64,000 nucleotides of DNA, taken from NCBI GenBank assembly GCA_003142855.1, contig PLNW01000150.1, positions 63,959 to 127,958 of the forward strand, given 5' to 3'. Of the stretch, positions 51,701 through 58,655 are shown piece after piece (the first letter of the stretch is position 1; every line of letters starts with the position of its first letter). Origin of the DNA: Myxococcales bacterium (lineage in GTDB: Bacteria; Myxococcota_A; Polyangia; Fen-1088). The position numbers and the translations under genes were made by a program. The notes beneath the pieces are model-generated. The model was not told where the DNA came from and ran no database searches. It saw only the letters and a program-made list of their open reading frames with translations.

Positions 51701-53956
51701 GCCCTGCGTGCGCTGGCGGCCGGCGCGGAGCCACTGCTGGCCGTGCTCGACATCTTGGAACCGCTGGCCGAGGCGCGCGGTGACTTCGTCGAAGTGGCGG
51801 CCCTGGCGCAGGCGCGGCTCTTGCGCAGCGAGGATGCCATCGAGCGGGCTGGACTCTGGCGACGAGTTGCTGACCTGGCGGAAACGCGTCTGGGCGACCT
51901 GCCGCGTGCGCTGGATGCCCTGGGCCGTGCGCTGCACGAGGATCCCCACGCCTTCGACACAGCCGAGCAGCTCGAACGGGTGGCGGAGCGGGCGGGGACG
52001 CCGGTGGAAGCCGCTTCTCGGCTGGAGGCGGTGCTGGACGCGCTGGATGGATCGACGTTGGCTCAGATGGGCATGCGGGCGGCCAGCCAGTATTTAGCGG
52101 CCGGGGGCGCCGACAACGAGGCCGCGGCCGAGCGGATCTATGCGCGCGTGCTGGAAGTCGATGCGGAGAATGTTGCGGCGCTGGAGGCCGTGGAATCGCT
52201 CTATCGTCGTCGGGGTGATGGGCGGAACGTGGCTGCCATGCTGGAGCGGCGGGGCGCGCTGGAGCTGGAACCGACGCGTCGATTGGCGCTTTTTGGCGAG
52301 GCCGCCAGCCTGCACGAAGCCAGTGGCGATCTGGCCATGGCCATCGCCGCTTGGCGGTCGGGACGAGAGGGCGACGAGTCCAATCTGCAGGCACTCGACG
52401 AGCTGGCGCGGCTCTACGAGAAGGCGGGCCAGCTTGAGGGATTGGTCGAAGCCTTGACCGACAAGTCGCACGTGATTGACGACAACGTCCAGCGCGCAGC
52501 GCTTTACCTGCGCATCGGCACGCTTAAGGCCGGGCCGCTGGCCGATCTCGATGGCGCCGCAGCGGCGTTCCGCGAGGCGCTCGACCTTCAGCCCGAAGAC
52601 GGCGTCGCTTTAGCGGCCCTGGCCGACATCGAGGAAAGGCGCGGCGACTACGCAGCGCTCGAGGAGGCGCTGCTGCGGCAGTTGTCTGCCGTGAGCGGCC
52701 TGGGCTGCGTTCCGGTCCTGACCCGGCTGGCGCGCAACGCGGCCGATCGGCTCAATGATGCGGACCGCGCGCTCGTGTATCTGCATCAAGTGCTGGATGC
52801 CGATGCCGAGAATCGCGAGGCCTTTGCCGAGACGGAGCGGATCTTGGCTTCGCTTGAGCGCTGGCACGAGTTGATCGAGGTGCTGGAGCGTCGGGCAGAG
52901 GTCGAGGCGCGTACGGGCCATGCCCAGGAGGAACTGTCTTGCCGCGTTTCCGTGGCGAGCATTTGGGGCGAAAAGTTGGGTGCCACGGACAGCGCGCTGG
53001 AAGCCCTGCAGGCCGTGCTGGCCCGCGATCCCCGTCACTTCCCGTCGTTGCTGGCGGTGGCGCAGATTCACGAGACCGACGAACGGTGGGACGAAGCCGC
53101 TGAGGCGCTGAAGCAGGCCACGGAAATCGCATCGTCGTCACAAGATCGGGCCATGCTCTTGTGTCGCATGGCCAAGGTGCGGGCCGCCACAGGCACCGCG
53201 GCCGACGAGGTGTCCGCTCTCTACCATTCGGCCTTGGATCAGGATCCCACCTGCCTGGTGGCGGTGATGGCCTTGGAGGAGATGGCTCGCGCGACCAACG
53301 ACCCGGGGCAACTGGTGCAGGTGTTGGAGGCGCGCGAGGGGTTGGAAGGCGATGCAGGCAAGCGCAAGGCGCTGCTTTCCGAGATCGCGTCCCTGTACGC
53401 TTGGTCTTTGGCTCGACCTGATCAAGCGGTGGGCCCGCTGGGGCGGTTGCTCAGCCTGTCGCCCGAGGATGTGGTGGTCCAGGAACGACTGGGCACGACG
53501 CTCATCGCGGCCGGGCGGGTCGATGAGGGTGAATTCGCGCTCTCGCAATTGGCGGATCAGTTTGCCCGGGCCAAGCAGCCCAAGAACGTGGCGCGTTTGC
53601 AGTTCCTGCTGGGCGGGTTCGCCGAAACCCGGGGCGATCTGGCAGCGGCCAAACAGCGCTTCTTGGCGGCGTATCAGATCGATCCCACGCAGGCGACCAC
53701 GCTGGCGGCGTTGGCCCGTCTGTCGGTTGCACAGAATGACAGTGAGAACGCGCGCAAGTACTACCGCACCTTGCTGCTACAGAGCTTCGACGAGAAAGTC
53801 GTGGGGTTGAGCAAGGCGCAGATCTACCTCGCGCTGGGCAAGTTGCACCAGGAGGCGGGCGAGTTGCCCAAGGCTCGCAACATGTTCGAGCGCGGGCTAG
53901 AGATCGACGTCAAGAGCGACGCCCTCAGGCAGGCACTGGCCGCTCTCCCCAAGTAG
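42731..53956 (+). CDS. Giant TPR-repeat protein (3741 aa), GltI/AgmK-like
   Basis: One uninterrupted 11.2-kb frame. No signal peptide or membrane helix, so probably cytoplasmic unless exported another way. It consists of about 30-35 super-repeats of roughly 105-110 residues, each a set of helical pairs with the recurrent plan ERW..L..L......, RLA.L.E..L.D...A...(Y/W)R.VLE.DP, ALxALERLY. The last unit is a canonical TPR (YLALGKLHQEAGELPKARNMFERGLEI). Size and plan resemble the giant TPR gliding protein GltI (AgmK) of Myxococcus xanthus, whose gene there adjoins gltJ; here the gltJ-like gene is 40 kb away. It would form a long superhelical scaffold. Codon pattern is steady throughout, with no sign of frameshift. 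Confidence 0.88.
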   Translation: MNNDLLTALATLRSDPEDGQALALLAGLQPGDVSASERDSVQVALAAERAWHTDRENVEPCLRLLDLELAWGQDPIRRATLFVEKARLLHREMCQWESAHACVNEALEIARNHPAAVEFRRVLEEEEAGWQERADALVRQVDEAGDSPTGAPLLAAAGELYLRYRPLTNEGESLLRRSLALDAHHHRADVLLERLLRGAGRRDELAEHLQRRIAAAGNPQEMAAARAAAGRLAEQMNRTDQALEHYREALAASPGHERALHGVARILSARENWAELVAAYETALRMGKRGVAEGPILIALGELYWKRMNQVAQAEVCFRRARKTMPAMAPVLDFYREYHLQRDEIPQLFALLGQVQKAESDPEARVRYGIEMAELAERRPQLLEKAVDAWKALRRLKPGLPEAVSALRRLYTKTEKWNALLELLKERCESLPSEALDEKVALYLEMIPIYRDHLKLDVMVVNTYAAILALRPEHGEALSALAERYQAQGRWGDLANILARQAQTSSQPAEKVALYHRVAQLWMEKFNNHHNAVAALEKVLELAPSDAKARATLREIYVRARSWRALLDFMRRELPLLDASARRVRLAEMATLASERLADLRQGIGLWNEVLQLAPQDRDAVVALSVLYEREKRWPALAEILGRLAESAGGETTPEGCALLEKRGLILFEKLAAPAAAVEGLARVRRSQSENPRVLRALRDAYTQLGDFDSLEELYSGRGAWEELCEVLSQVAERTTDMALRARLLGRVADVARDKLNQPERVLKAYEGILATDPDNRVVARAAVDLYQATERWGRLVATYEILLGAESAPALSVGESLAILERARFICETKLEAKSLAFKWCARAYRLAPTDPDVRADLERMGEAAEEWEALLGLLAARLDREGAEGPSPEEQISLLRRCLFIAGERVDRPEDLKRFAERILALVPGDDEAENALLKLYTKSERWADLIALQHMRQARMQDPALRAELLLRIAHMQEDRLGDRSAAAATLREACEVEPLNMRLLRELARILEAVGDLRGLVEALSRQVGLCVDTERAPVLLRMARLLETSLAQPASATDAYLQVMEVDSISAEAVEGLERLFAAGGVRQEDIAKVAGRLLPYYELTERFDKWAGMLEALVSVTADGNERRGHLELLADLYQGPLADAAAAFSALLRVFEIDPANPSVRERLVLLAVEAGKLPALAEAARRVLASIEEPSLRQEILMHIAEVEERQPDRKSEAEAALRAVLELDPLHMGAYRALARLVRDGERWGALRDLIEVREQHLPDVKERLALLWQAVEIDEALLYDRDHATELLRRIGSLDPTDLRACRVLERNYAAAERWRDLDELLVHEADLVPREELPELKLRRAEIALVRFSHASAALDLLAEVLELAPGHARAVGLTERVLDDPEQRRRAAMMLEPLYAAAENWTRLVEILDIEREGQEGPAAVALLVRKAEVQETRLQLPGAAWETRRAVLASDPQSETALLEAERLAGVLGCWNDLQTLYQELASKRDSSDIAGIADLLSRAARLFQGPLADRSAAIRTWRRVLDLDLSSARTGAAAAAALETLYAEMADIEGLVYVLRARSEWSEDHRERAALGLRIADLEENSLRNLPAAVASYRSLLDSQGEAADKAFENLERIFQQSGQARERVELLRRRADMVEAAARNQLRHRMAAILETELHDADEAIATIRPVLDDTPDDVEVLRTLARLYQSKGAAAEHLEILERLLVSAATDRDRIDLLRPIAGLLQGPLGRRTEAMERWREILKLSPHEADALAEMERLLDDSDISLRFAAAETLEPIYRASGDGPRLARVLRVFIELAEDAGARAGYRARLAEIEENKLGDKQAALHTWAAAIRDGTSDPNLGQLLDNYERLALASGIDNVIEIIDLYRAIEPDVLAEETRLRVQRSVAEHALALGDLPLAIDYFSRITERRPDDDAALGALERIYRQQENLASLYEVILRRADLADILSVEVALRREAGGLAVRLARQDEAIAAWERVWTLLPGDAEAVAALYAVYVELRRWDDLVNLIERRLERDLSRDQDIELRFRLAQIQRIELANRERALEYLGQVLEREPDHAASIQILQDLLEDPEARMTAASLLEPVYIRRSAWKELVGIDSLRLKYSEDPEQRLTWTKRIAQVYEEQIEDLDEAFNWYGRVFQEKATERTALEQLLRLAPKLGRWRDLGKLLDEFLDNELSNPDEVLALVRVAIRVYDQELGDRDAARRHYRRYLEAQPGNRTAAELFEEALERWEAWTELRDLLDEQVRMVESPAERADLLRRSARISEENLSQGSAAVDSLRAVLEIDPDDALASASLEQLLAAAERWEDLRDHLVWMLGRAQEVTAKDAITLELAEVEGKRLGHASLAVDYYGEVLGRTPGHPNAIAALEGMLGDLEQRVRVAELLEPAYRTLRNLRKLSDILEVRLETIEDSPRRVAALREKAAAEVQLGRAAEALDALGRAWLEDVADAATLAELEGLASAANGWQRLVAILDKGIEATLLPDLRADLYARKARILEERVAAPTLAIEAWREAIASRSDHQEAFVAIERLLEAAGRAAELAETLEKHAEVVVEAREREQLTKRVAVLHERVLGQPEKAIAAWRTVLDLDQENAEALDALQRLYSERSDWSSLAEVLQRKIEGCHDVVTLRKLWFQAAHLHDDKLSDASEAASQLRSILDVDPDDAEALDFLIQIYGREGKHAELVEVLDARARGASTEERDALALRAAQLVQTELSDVAGAVQRYRTILERTPKQEQARAALWELARHEDHRAPAVAVLEPVLRAGQEWQSLVELLELRLLGEDETARRLATLAEMARVAEEALHDAGAAFAVWARALAEDAGDATARAALERLARAHAALPELAKIYEDCLKGSYDTEVQRWLASRLAALYEQSLGNPARAVDLWREVAGMPGGEAEALGHLEALLRGLERHAELEEVLARQAEIAMHGPTQADCLAALGELRLHHLSDVDGAIDAFRAALERVSTQAAALAALRALAAGAEPLLAVLDILEPLAEARGDFVEVAALAQARLLRSEDAIERAGLWRRVADLAETRLGDLPRALDALGRALHEDPHAFDTAEQLERVAERAGTPVEAASRLEAVLDALDGSTLAQMGMRAASQYLAAGGADNEAAAERIYARVLEVDAENVAALEAVESLYRRRGDGRNVAAMLERRGALELEPTRRLALFGEAASLHEASGDLAMAIAAWRSGREGDESNLQALDELARLYEKAGQLEGLVEALTDKSHVIDDNVQRAALYLRIGTLKAGPLADLDGAAAAFREALDLQPEDGVALAALADIEERRGDYAALEEALLRQLSAVSGLGCVPVLTRLARNAADRLNDADRALVYLHQVLDADAENREAFAETERILASLERWHELIEVLERRAEVEARTGHAQEELSCRVSVASIWGEKLGATDSALEALQAVLARDPRHFPSLLAVAQIHETDERWDEAAEALKQATEIASSSQDRAMLLCRMAKVRAATGTAADEVSALYHSALDQDPTCLVAVMALEEMARATNDPGQLVQVLEAREGLEGDAGKRKALLSEIASLYAWSLARPDQAVGPLGRLLSLSPEDVVVQERLGTTLIAAGRVDEGEFALSQLADQFARAKQPKNVARLQFLLGGFAETRGDLAAAKQRFLAAYQIDPTQATTLAALARLSVAQNDSENARKYYRTLLLQSFDEKVVGLSKAQIYLALGKLHQEAGELPKARNMFERGLEIDVKSDALRQALAALPK

Positions 53957-54080
53957 CGGCCGTATCAGTCTTTCGATTCACTCTCGGTGGGCACCTTCCA
54001 GATGTGGAAGGGCTTGTCTCTGCCCGAGTCATCGATTGGAGAGTGCCCAAATTTGGAATGATGGTAAATTGCCGGCGTCA

Positions 54081-55763
54081 ATGTCGCGCCAAGCTGTCAC
54101 TCCCGACGTGAGCGATGCCGCCCGCATAGCATCGAGACGAGGGTCCATCGCTCGCTGGCTGCTTGTCGCGCTCCCGGGAGTCGTGTTGGCAGGCTTTGTT
54201 CTCATACCTTTCTTGAACAAGGCGTTTCATATCGACGACCTGACTTTTCTTTTGCAAGCGGAACATATCCTGAAGGATCCATGGCATCCGACGGCCTTCG
54301 ATATGGTCTTTCACGGTGAAAAGGGTCGCAACTCAGATGGCATGGTTTCGGGCCCCATCATGGCGTTGCTGCTCATTCCTTCAGTTCTGAGGGGCGGATC
54401 TGAATGGATCGCCCATCTCACACAATTCGTCGTTCTTGTGGTCGGGCTTCTGTCCCTGGCGTCCTTGGCCCTGCGCTTGAGCTTCCCTCCTGTCAAGGCT
54501 GCGTTGGCCACGCTGCTGCTCGCTTGCTCACCGGGCGTTCTGGCCATGACATCTTCCGCCATGGCGGATGTACCAGCCATGTCCTTGGGGATTCTGGCGA
54601 TGGAGAGGCTGTATGTGTGGAAACAGGAACGCCGATGGTGGCAGGGAACGACAGCAGGCGTGGCCCTGGCCATGGCTGCACTGACCCGGCCACAATTGCT
54701 CTTGCTGCTCCCGGTTGGCGCGATCTGGCTGCTCGCTGATGAGACGTGGAAGGGCGTCTGGTGGCACTGGTTCCGGGCCTTCCTGAAAGGGATATCCTTC
54801 CCCTTCGTGGCCGCGGTGGTTCTGCTCGTTGCGACCACCTACCTGCTACGCGATCCACAGGCCGGACGCAACATGGCCGGAGCCACTGTCACATGGGCCT
54901 CGCGGCGTTTTGTGAACCTCAATGAGAACCTGGCGAACTTGCCCCTCCAGTGGGTGTTGTCTTTTCCACTTGCCATTTTCTGGGTGGGCATCCATGGACG
55001 ACGGTTCTCGCGCTCCAGTCTTACACTGGTTGCTTTTGTTGTCGGAATTGAGCTAGCCCTGGCGACTCACTGGACGAACTGGTACTGGCTGTGCGCTCCT
55101 GCTACAGGTCTTGGTCTCGCGGTATTGGTTGATGTCCTGGTAGATGGGTGGCGCCGCCGCGATCACCTGCAATTCGTGTGTGGATTGTGGCTCCTGATTG
55201 CGGTCCCCGCGGCCGTCTATCACCACCTGCCAGTGAAATACCTGGTTCCTTCCGCGCCCGCCATGGCTCTCTTGATCGCCCGTGACTTAGACGTGAAGAG
55301 ATGGCTCCGGACGTTCTGCCTTGTCACGCCTGTCGTCGCGGCTTGTGTGCTCCTGTCCGTACTCATTATTCAGGCCGACGCCGCTCAAGCCGAAATCGGC
55401 CGTCGCGGGGGACGTCTGATCGCAGAGAAGGTCAGCGAAGTCACGGACCGAAGGGTTTGGCTTGACGGGGCCTGGGGCTTCCAGTGGTACGGAATGAAAG
55501 CGGGAGCCAGGCCCATGACCACCACCCCGCCTTTCCCAGAACCTGGAGATATTGTTGTCGTGGGTCCCCAGGGAAAACTGGTGAGCAAGCTCGTACCACG
55601 CCGCACCCGTCTCTTCGTCAAGGACTACAACACCCGCGGCGGCCGCGTCATGCAGGACGGAGCCGGTTTTCACTCCAATCCCATTGGCCCATTGCCATGG
55701 TCATGGGGAAAGTCATCCCGAGGAAAGCTCGAAGTGTTCTCCGTTGACCCGACGGGACCCTAG
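54081..55763 (+). CDS. Membrane glycosyltransferase, GT39/ArnT-like (GT-C fold)
   Basis: 560 residues from the ATG at 54081; a TTG at 54036 would add 15. After one N-terminal helix (WLLVALPGVVLAGFVLIPFL) comes the GT-C signature: an Asp-Asp motif in the first periplasmic loop (AFHIDDLTFLLQAEHIL). About ten further membrane helices follow, then a C-terminal soluble region of about 110 residues. Such enzymes transfer a sugar from a lipid-phosphate donor to protein, lipid A or other lipids; donor and acceptor are unknown. No sugar-synthesis genes adjoin it. Confidence 0.8.
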   Translation: MSRQAVTPDVSDAARIASRRGSIARWLLVALPGVVLAGFVLIPFLNKAFHIDDLTFLLQAEHILKDPWHPTAFDMVFHGEKGRNSDGMVSGPIMALLLIPSVLRGGSEWIAHLTQFVVLVVGLLSLASLALRLSFPPVKAALATLLLACSPGVLAMTSSAMADVPAMSLGILAMERLYVWKQERRWWQGTTAGVALAMAALTRPQLLLLLPVGAIWLLADETWKGVWWHWFRAFLKGISFPFVAAVVLLVATTYLLRDPQAGRNMAGATVTWASRRFVNLNENLANLPLQWVLSFPLAIFWVGIHGRRFSRSSLTLVAFVVGIELALATHWTNWYWLCAPATGLGLAVLVDVLVDGWRRRDHLQFVCGLWLLIAVPAAVYHHLPVKYLVPSAPAMALLIARDLDVKRWLRTFCLVTPVVAACVLLSVLIIQADAAQAEIGRRGGRLIAEKVSEVTDRRVWLDGAWGFQWYGMKAGARPMTTTPPFPEPGDIVVVGPQGKLVSKLVPRRTRLFVKDYNTRGGRVMQDGAGFHSNPIGPLPWSWGKSSRGKLEVFSVDPTGP

Positions 55764-55887
55764 GCTGCTACTGGAAATCCGCCGACTCTTCTCCAGCACT
55801 CGTGGAGCGACGGGATCGGGGTTGCTGGCGCGAAGCGACATTGGAAGAGGAACGCATTTTGCCACGAGTTGGCCGAACGAGACTCAT

Positions 55888-55916
55888 TTGACAGCAAGCC
55901 TCGTAGTGCGTAAGAC
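55888..55916 (+). promoter_or_regulatory. Candidate sigma-70 promoter for the small lipoprotein gene
   Basis: TTGACA (exact -35 consensus) at 55888-55893, a 17-base spacer, and TAAGAC (three of six) at 55911-55916, 66 bases before the start codon. The 218-base gap holds no gene. Confidence 0.55.
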
Positions 55917-55981
55917 TGCGTCGAATCTTGTCGGAGCGCGCTGGGAGCCGCTCCTCTGAAAAAGAAAGGTAGGGATACGCA

Positions 55982-56278
55982 ATGACTCGAACACTAAAGG
56001 CCGTCATGTCTCTCGTCCTTGGCGGAACGCTCTTCATCGCCGCCGCGTGCGAGGACCAGAAGTGCAAGGAAGATCTGCAGGCTGCTCAGACCGCTGCTGA
56101 GACAGCTCAGAAGAACCTCGCTGGAAAGCAGAACGAGCTGAACGCAGCCAATGCCAGGCTCGCCGCGGCCCAGGCCGAATCGGCGAAGCTGAAGAAGGAT
56201 CTGGACGAGGCCAAGGCAGCAGCCAAGCCGGCCGAAGCTGCGGCACCTGCTCCGGCGGCCAAGAAGGGCAAGAAGTAG
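55982..56278 (+). CDS. Small coiled-coil lipoprotein
   Basis: 98 residues. Signal ending in lipobox IAAAC (Cys23). The mature part is an Ala/Lys/Glu coiled coil (about 30-75, AAQTAAETAQKNLAGKQNELN), ending in an Ala/Pro/Lys tail. A purine-rich AAAGGTAGGG lies before the ATG. The plan resembles Lpp-like or other small structural lipoproteins that help hold the envelope, but no C-terminal peptidoglycan-attachment Lys motif of Lpp type can be confirmed. It is preceded by a good -35 promoter element. Confidence 0.75.
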   Translation: MTRTLKAVMSLVLGGTLFIAAACEDQKCKEDLQAAQTAAETAQKNLAGKQNELNAANARLAAAQAESAKLKKDLDEAKAAAKPAEAAAPAPAAKKGKK

Positions 56279-56431
56279 CCAGGCTGCAAACCGGGCTGGG
56301 CCCACCAGCGCCTGGTGAGGCGTCAACCGGCGCCCTCGCATGCCCAAGAAGACAAGCCCTCGACGGGGATGACCCTCGGGGGCATTTTCTTGTCTGGGGC
56401 CTGCGCCGCGCGATTTTTTTCGCTGCCGGGG

Positions 56432-58210
56432 CTATTTGGCCAGAAGCCGCGTCCGCAGCAGCTCGTGCTGGCGCCACATCTCATCCGGCATGCGCGTGCC
56501 AAAGCCGTCGAAGAACTGCCCCACGGCATCCACTTCCGCCAACCAGTCTTTGCGGGCAATGGCGAAGAGCTTGTCCATCGACCCGTTGGGCATGGTCAGC
56601 CCAGTCATGTCGATGTCCTTCGGGTCGGGCACGTAGCCGATAGGCGTCTCCACAGCTTGGACCTCGCCGCGGCAGCGGGCGAGGATCCACTCCACGATGC
56701 GCAGGTTTTCGCCAAAGCCCGGCCAGAGGAACTTGCCGTTTTCGTCGGTGCGGAACCAGTTCACATGGAAGATCTTGGGCTGGAACTTGATCCGCGAGCC
56801 CATGTCCAACCAGTGGCCGAAGTAGTCCGCCATGTTGTAGCCACAGAAGGGGAGCATGGCCATGGGGTCCCGCCGGACCTCGCCCAGGGCGCCGAACTGG
56901 GCTGCCGTGCGTTCGCTGGCCATACTGGCGCCCAGGAACACGCCATGGTTCCAGTCAAGCGCCTGGTAAACCAGAGGCGCCAGGGTCGCGCGGCGTCCAC
57001 CGAAGATGATGGCGTCTATGGCCACGCCATGGTGCTGGTTGTAGCGGAACGAATGGGTGGGACAGTTGGTGAAGGGCGCGGTGAAGCGGCTGTTGGGGTG
57101 GGCAGCCAGAACTGCGTTTCCATCCTTGTCCTTGAGACCTGGCTTCCAGGGTCGGCCTTGCCAGTCCAGGGCTTCGCTCGGGGGCGGATCGTCGTGGCCC
57201 TCCCACCACACGGTGCCGTCGGGATTGAGCGCTACGTTGGTGTAGATGGTGTCGCGGTTGATGGTGGCCATGGCCACGGAGTTGCTGCGCATGTTGGTGC
57301 CCGGCACCACCCCGAAGAAACCCATTTCGGGGTTGAGCGCCCAGAGGCGACCGTCGGTGTCCACCTTCATCCAGGCGATGTCGTCCCCCACGGTCCAGAT
57401 GCGGTAGCCCTTCTGCTTTAGCCCCTCGGGCGGCAGCAGCATGGCCAGATTGGTTTTGCCGCACGCGCTGGGGAAGGCGGCCGCTACATACTGGATATGG
57501 CCGTTGGGCTCCTCGATACCGAGGATGAGCATGTGCTCGGCCAGCCATTTCTCACGCTGGGCCAGCACGCTGGCAATGCGCAGAGCCAGGCACTTCTTGC
57601 CGAGCAGGACGTTGCCGCCGTAGCCGCTGCCCACCGACCAGATCGCGTTGTCCTCGGGGAAGTGCAGAATCAGGCGACGGTTGACGTCGAGGTCGGCCTT
57701 GCTGTGCAGGCACCTGGTGAACTCTCCCTGGGGGCCCAGCGCATCCATCACCTCGCTGCCCATGCGGGCCATGATGCGCATGTTGAGCACCACGTAGATG
57801 CTGTCAGTCAGCTCGACGCCGATCTTGGAGAAAGGCGAGCCAATCGGGCCCATGGCGAAAGGCACCACGTACATGGTGCGGCCCTTCATGGCACCGGTGA
57901 AGATGTCACGTGCCTTGCGGTACGCCTCACGCGGGCTCATCCAGTTGTTGGTGGGTCCAGCGTCACCCTGGAAGCTGGTGCAGATGTAGGTGAGGTGCTC
58001 GGTGCGGGCCACGTCGTTGGCCGCCGTCCGGTGAAAGTAGCACCCCGGCAGCTTCTCCTGGTTCAGCGCGATGATCTCGCCGGTCTTGACGGCCTGGGCG
58101 GTGAGACGTTGTCGTTCTTCATCACTGCCATCGCACCAGTGGATGCTATCCGGCTGGCACATGGTGGCCATCGAGTCGACCCATTCCTGAACATGCGCAT
58201 ACTTGATCAT
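56432..58210 (-). CDS. pckG: Phosphoenolpyruvate carboxykinase (GTP)
   Basis: 592 residues. It converts oxaloacetate and GTP to PEP, the entry to gluconeogenesis. GTP-type signature FPSACGKTNLAMLLPP (kinase-1a with the reactive Cys) and other conserved blocks: WTVGDDIAWMKVDTDGRLWALNPEMGFFGVVPGT (read in parts), RFTAPFTNCPTH, and HVNWFRTDENGKFLWPGFGENLR. Length is typical of the GTP family, not the ATP form. ATG start; no clear ribosome binding site. It follows the mazG-like gene by 58 bases on the same strand. Confidence 0.97.
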   Translation of the reverse strand: MIKYAHVQEWVDSMATMCQPDSIHWCDGSDEERQRLTAQAVKTGEIIALNQEKLPGCYFHRTAANDVARTEHLTYICTSFQGDAGPTNNWMSPREAYRKARDIFTGAMKGRTMYVVPFAMGPIGSPFSKIGVELTDSIYVVLNMRIMARMGSEVMDALGPQGEFTRCLHSKADLDVNRRLILHFPEDNAIWSVGSGYGGNVLLGKKCLALRIASVLAQREKWLAEHMLILGIEEPNGHIQYVAAAFPSACGKTNLAMLLPPEGLKQKGYRIWTVGDDIAWMKVDTDGRLWALNPEMGFFGVVPGTNMRSNSVAMATINRDTIYTNVALNPDGTVWWEGHDDPPPSEALDWQGRPWKPGLKDKDGNAVLAAHPNSRFTAPFTNCPTHSFRYNQHHGVAIDAIIFGGRRATLAPLVYQALDWNHGVFLGASMASERTAAQFGALGEVRRDPMAMLPFCGYNMADYFGHWLDMGSRIKFQPKIFHVNWFRTDENGKFLWPGFGENLRIVEWILARCRGEVQAVETPIGYVPDPKDIDMTGLTMPNGSMDKLFAIARKDWLAEVDAVGQFFDGFGTRMPDEMWRQHELLRTRLLAK

Positions 58211-58268
58211 GAGATCACGATTTGTGGCACGAACCGGTTACCGGGGTCAACTGGGGGTTGGCTTTGCA

Positions 58269-58622
58269 CTATTTCAGGGGCGGCCGATCCGATTTCCCCC
58301 GCACCAGGTCGGCCGGATATCGGGTGCGGTTGACTTCCAGCTTGGCCCGCATGGTTGCGACGGGATCCGCGCCGATGCGCTCGCACAGCAGGAGCAAAGC
58401 GATGCCAACGTCACCGACCTCGGACAGGATGCGGGCCCGCCGGTCTCCCTCTCGCGACACCGCGTCGGCCTGGTCGTTCGACACCCAGCGGTATTCGGCG
58501 AGCAGCTCGCCCGCCTCAGAGGCAAGCAGCATGGCCAGATTCTTGGGATCGTGAAACTGCTGCCAATCCCGCTCGGCCACGAACTGGCGGAGTTGGGCCA
58601 GGAGATCTTGTAGCTGCTCCAT
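58269..58622 (-). CDS. MazG-like nucleotide pyrophosphohydrolase
   Basis: 117 residues. The ATG at 58622 has AGAGGA about seven bases upstream and is preferred over a GTG ten codons earlier. It has the single-domain MazG-like plan: EAGELLAEYRW and EVGDVGIALLLLCERIG supply the two acidic (ExxE, ExxD) metal sites. It probably removes a pyrophosphate from a (d)NTP, as housecleaning. Positioned between the HEAT-repeat gene and pckG. Confidence 0.88.
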   Translation of the reverse strand: MEQLQDLLAQLRQFVAERDWQQFHDPKNLAMLLASEAGELLAEYRWVSNDQADAVSREGDRRARILSEVGDVGIALLLLCERIGADPVATMRAKLEVNRTRYPADLVRGKSDRPPLK

Positions 58623-58655
58623 CGGTGTTTCCTCTTGGCCGCGCGAACTCACGGT

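Noticed and set aside
56395..56425. Rho-independent terminator with a seven-T run after the small lipoprotein gene
   Set aside because: The T-run (56414-56420) is real, but no stable GC stem ends directly before it.
56315..57421. 368-codon plus-strand frame opposite pckG
   Set aside because: Shadow of pckG, whose minus-strand product is unmistakable.
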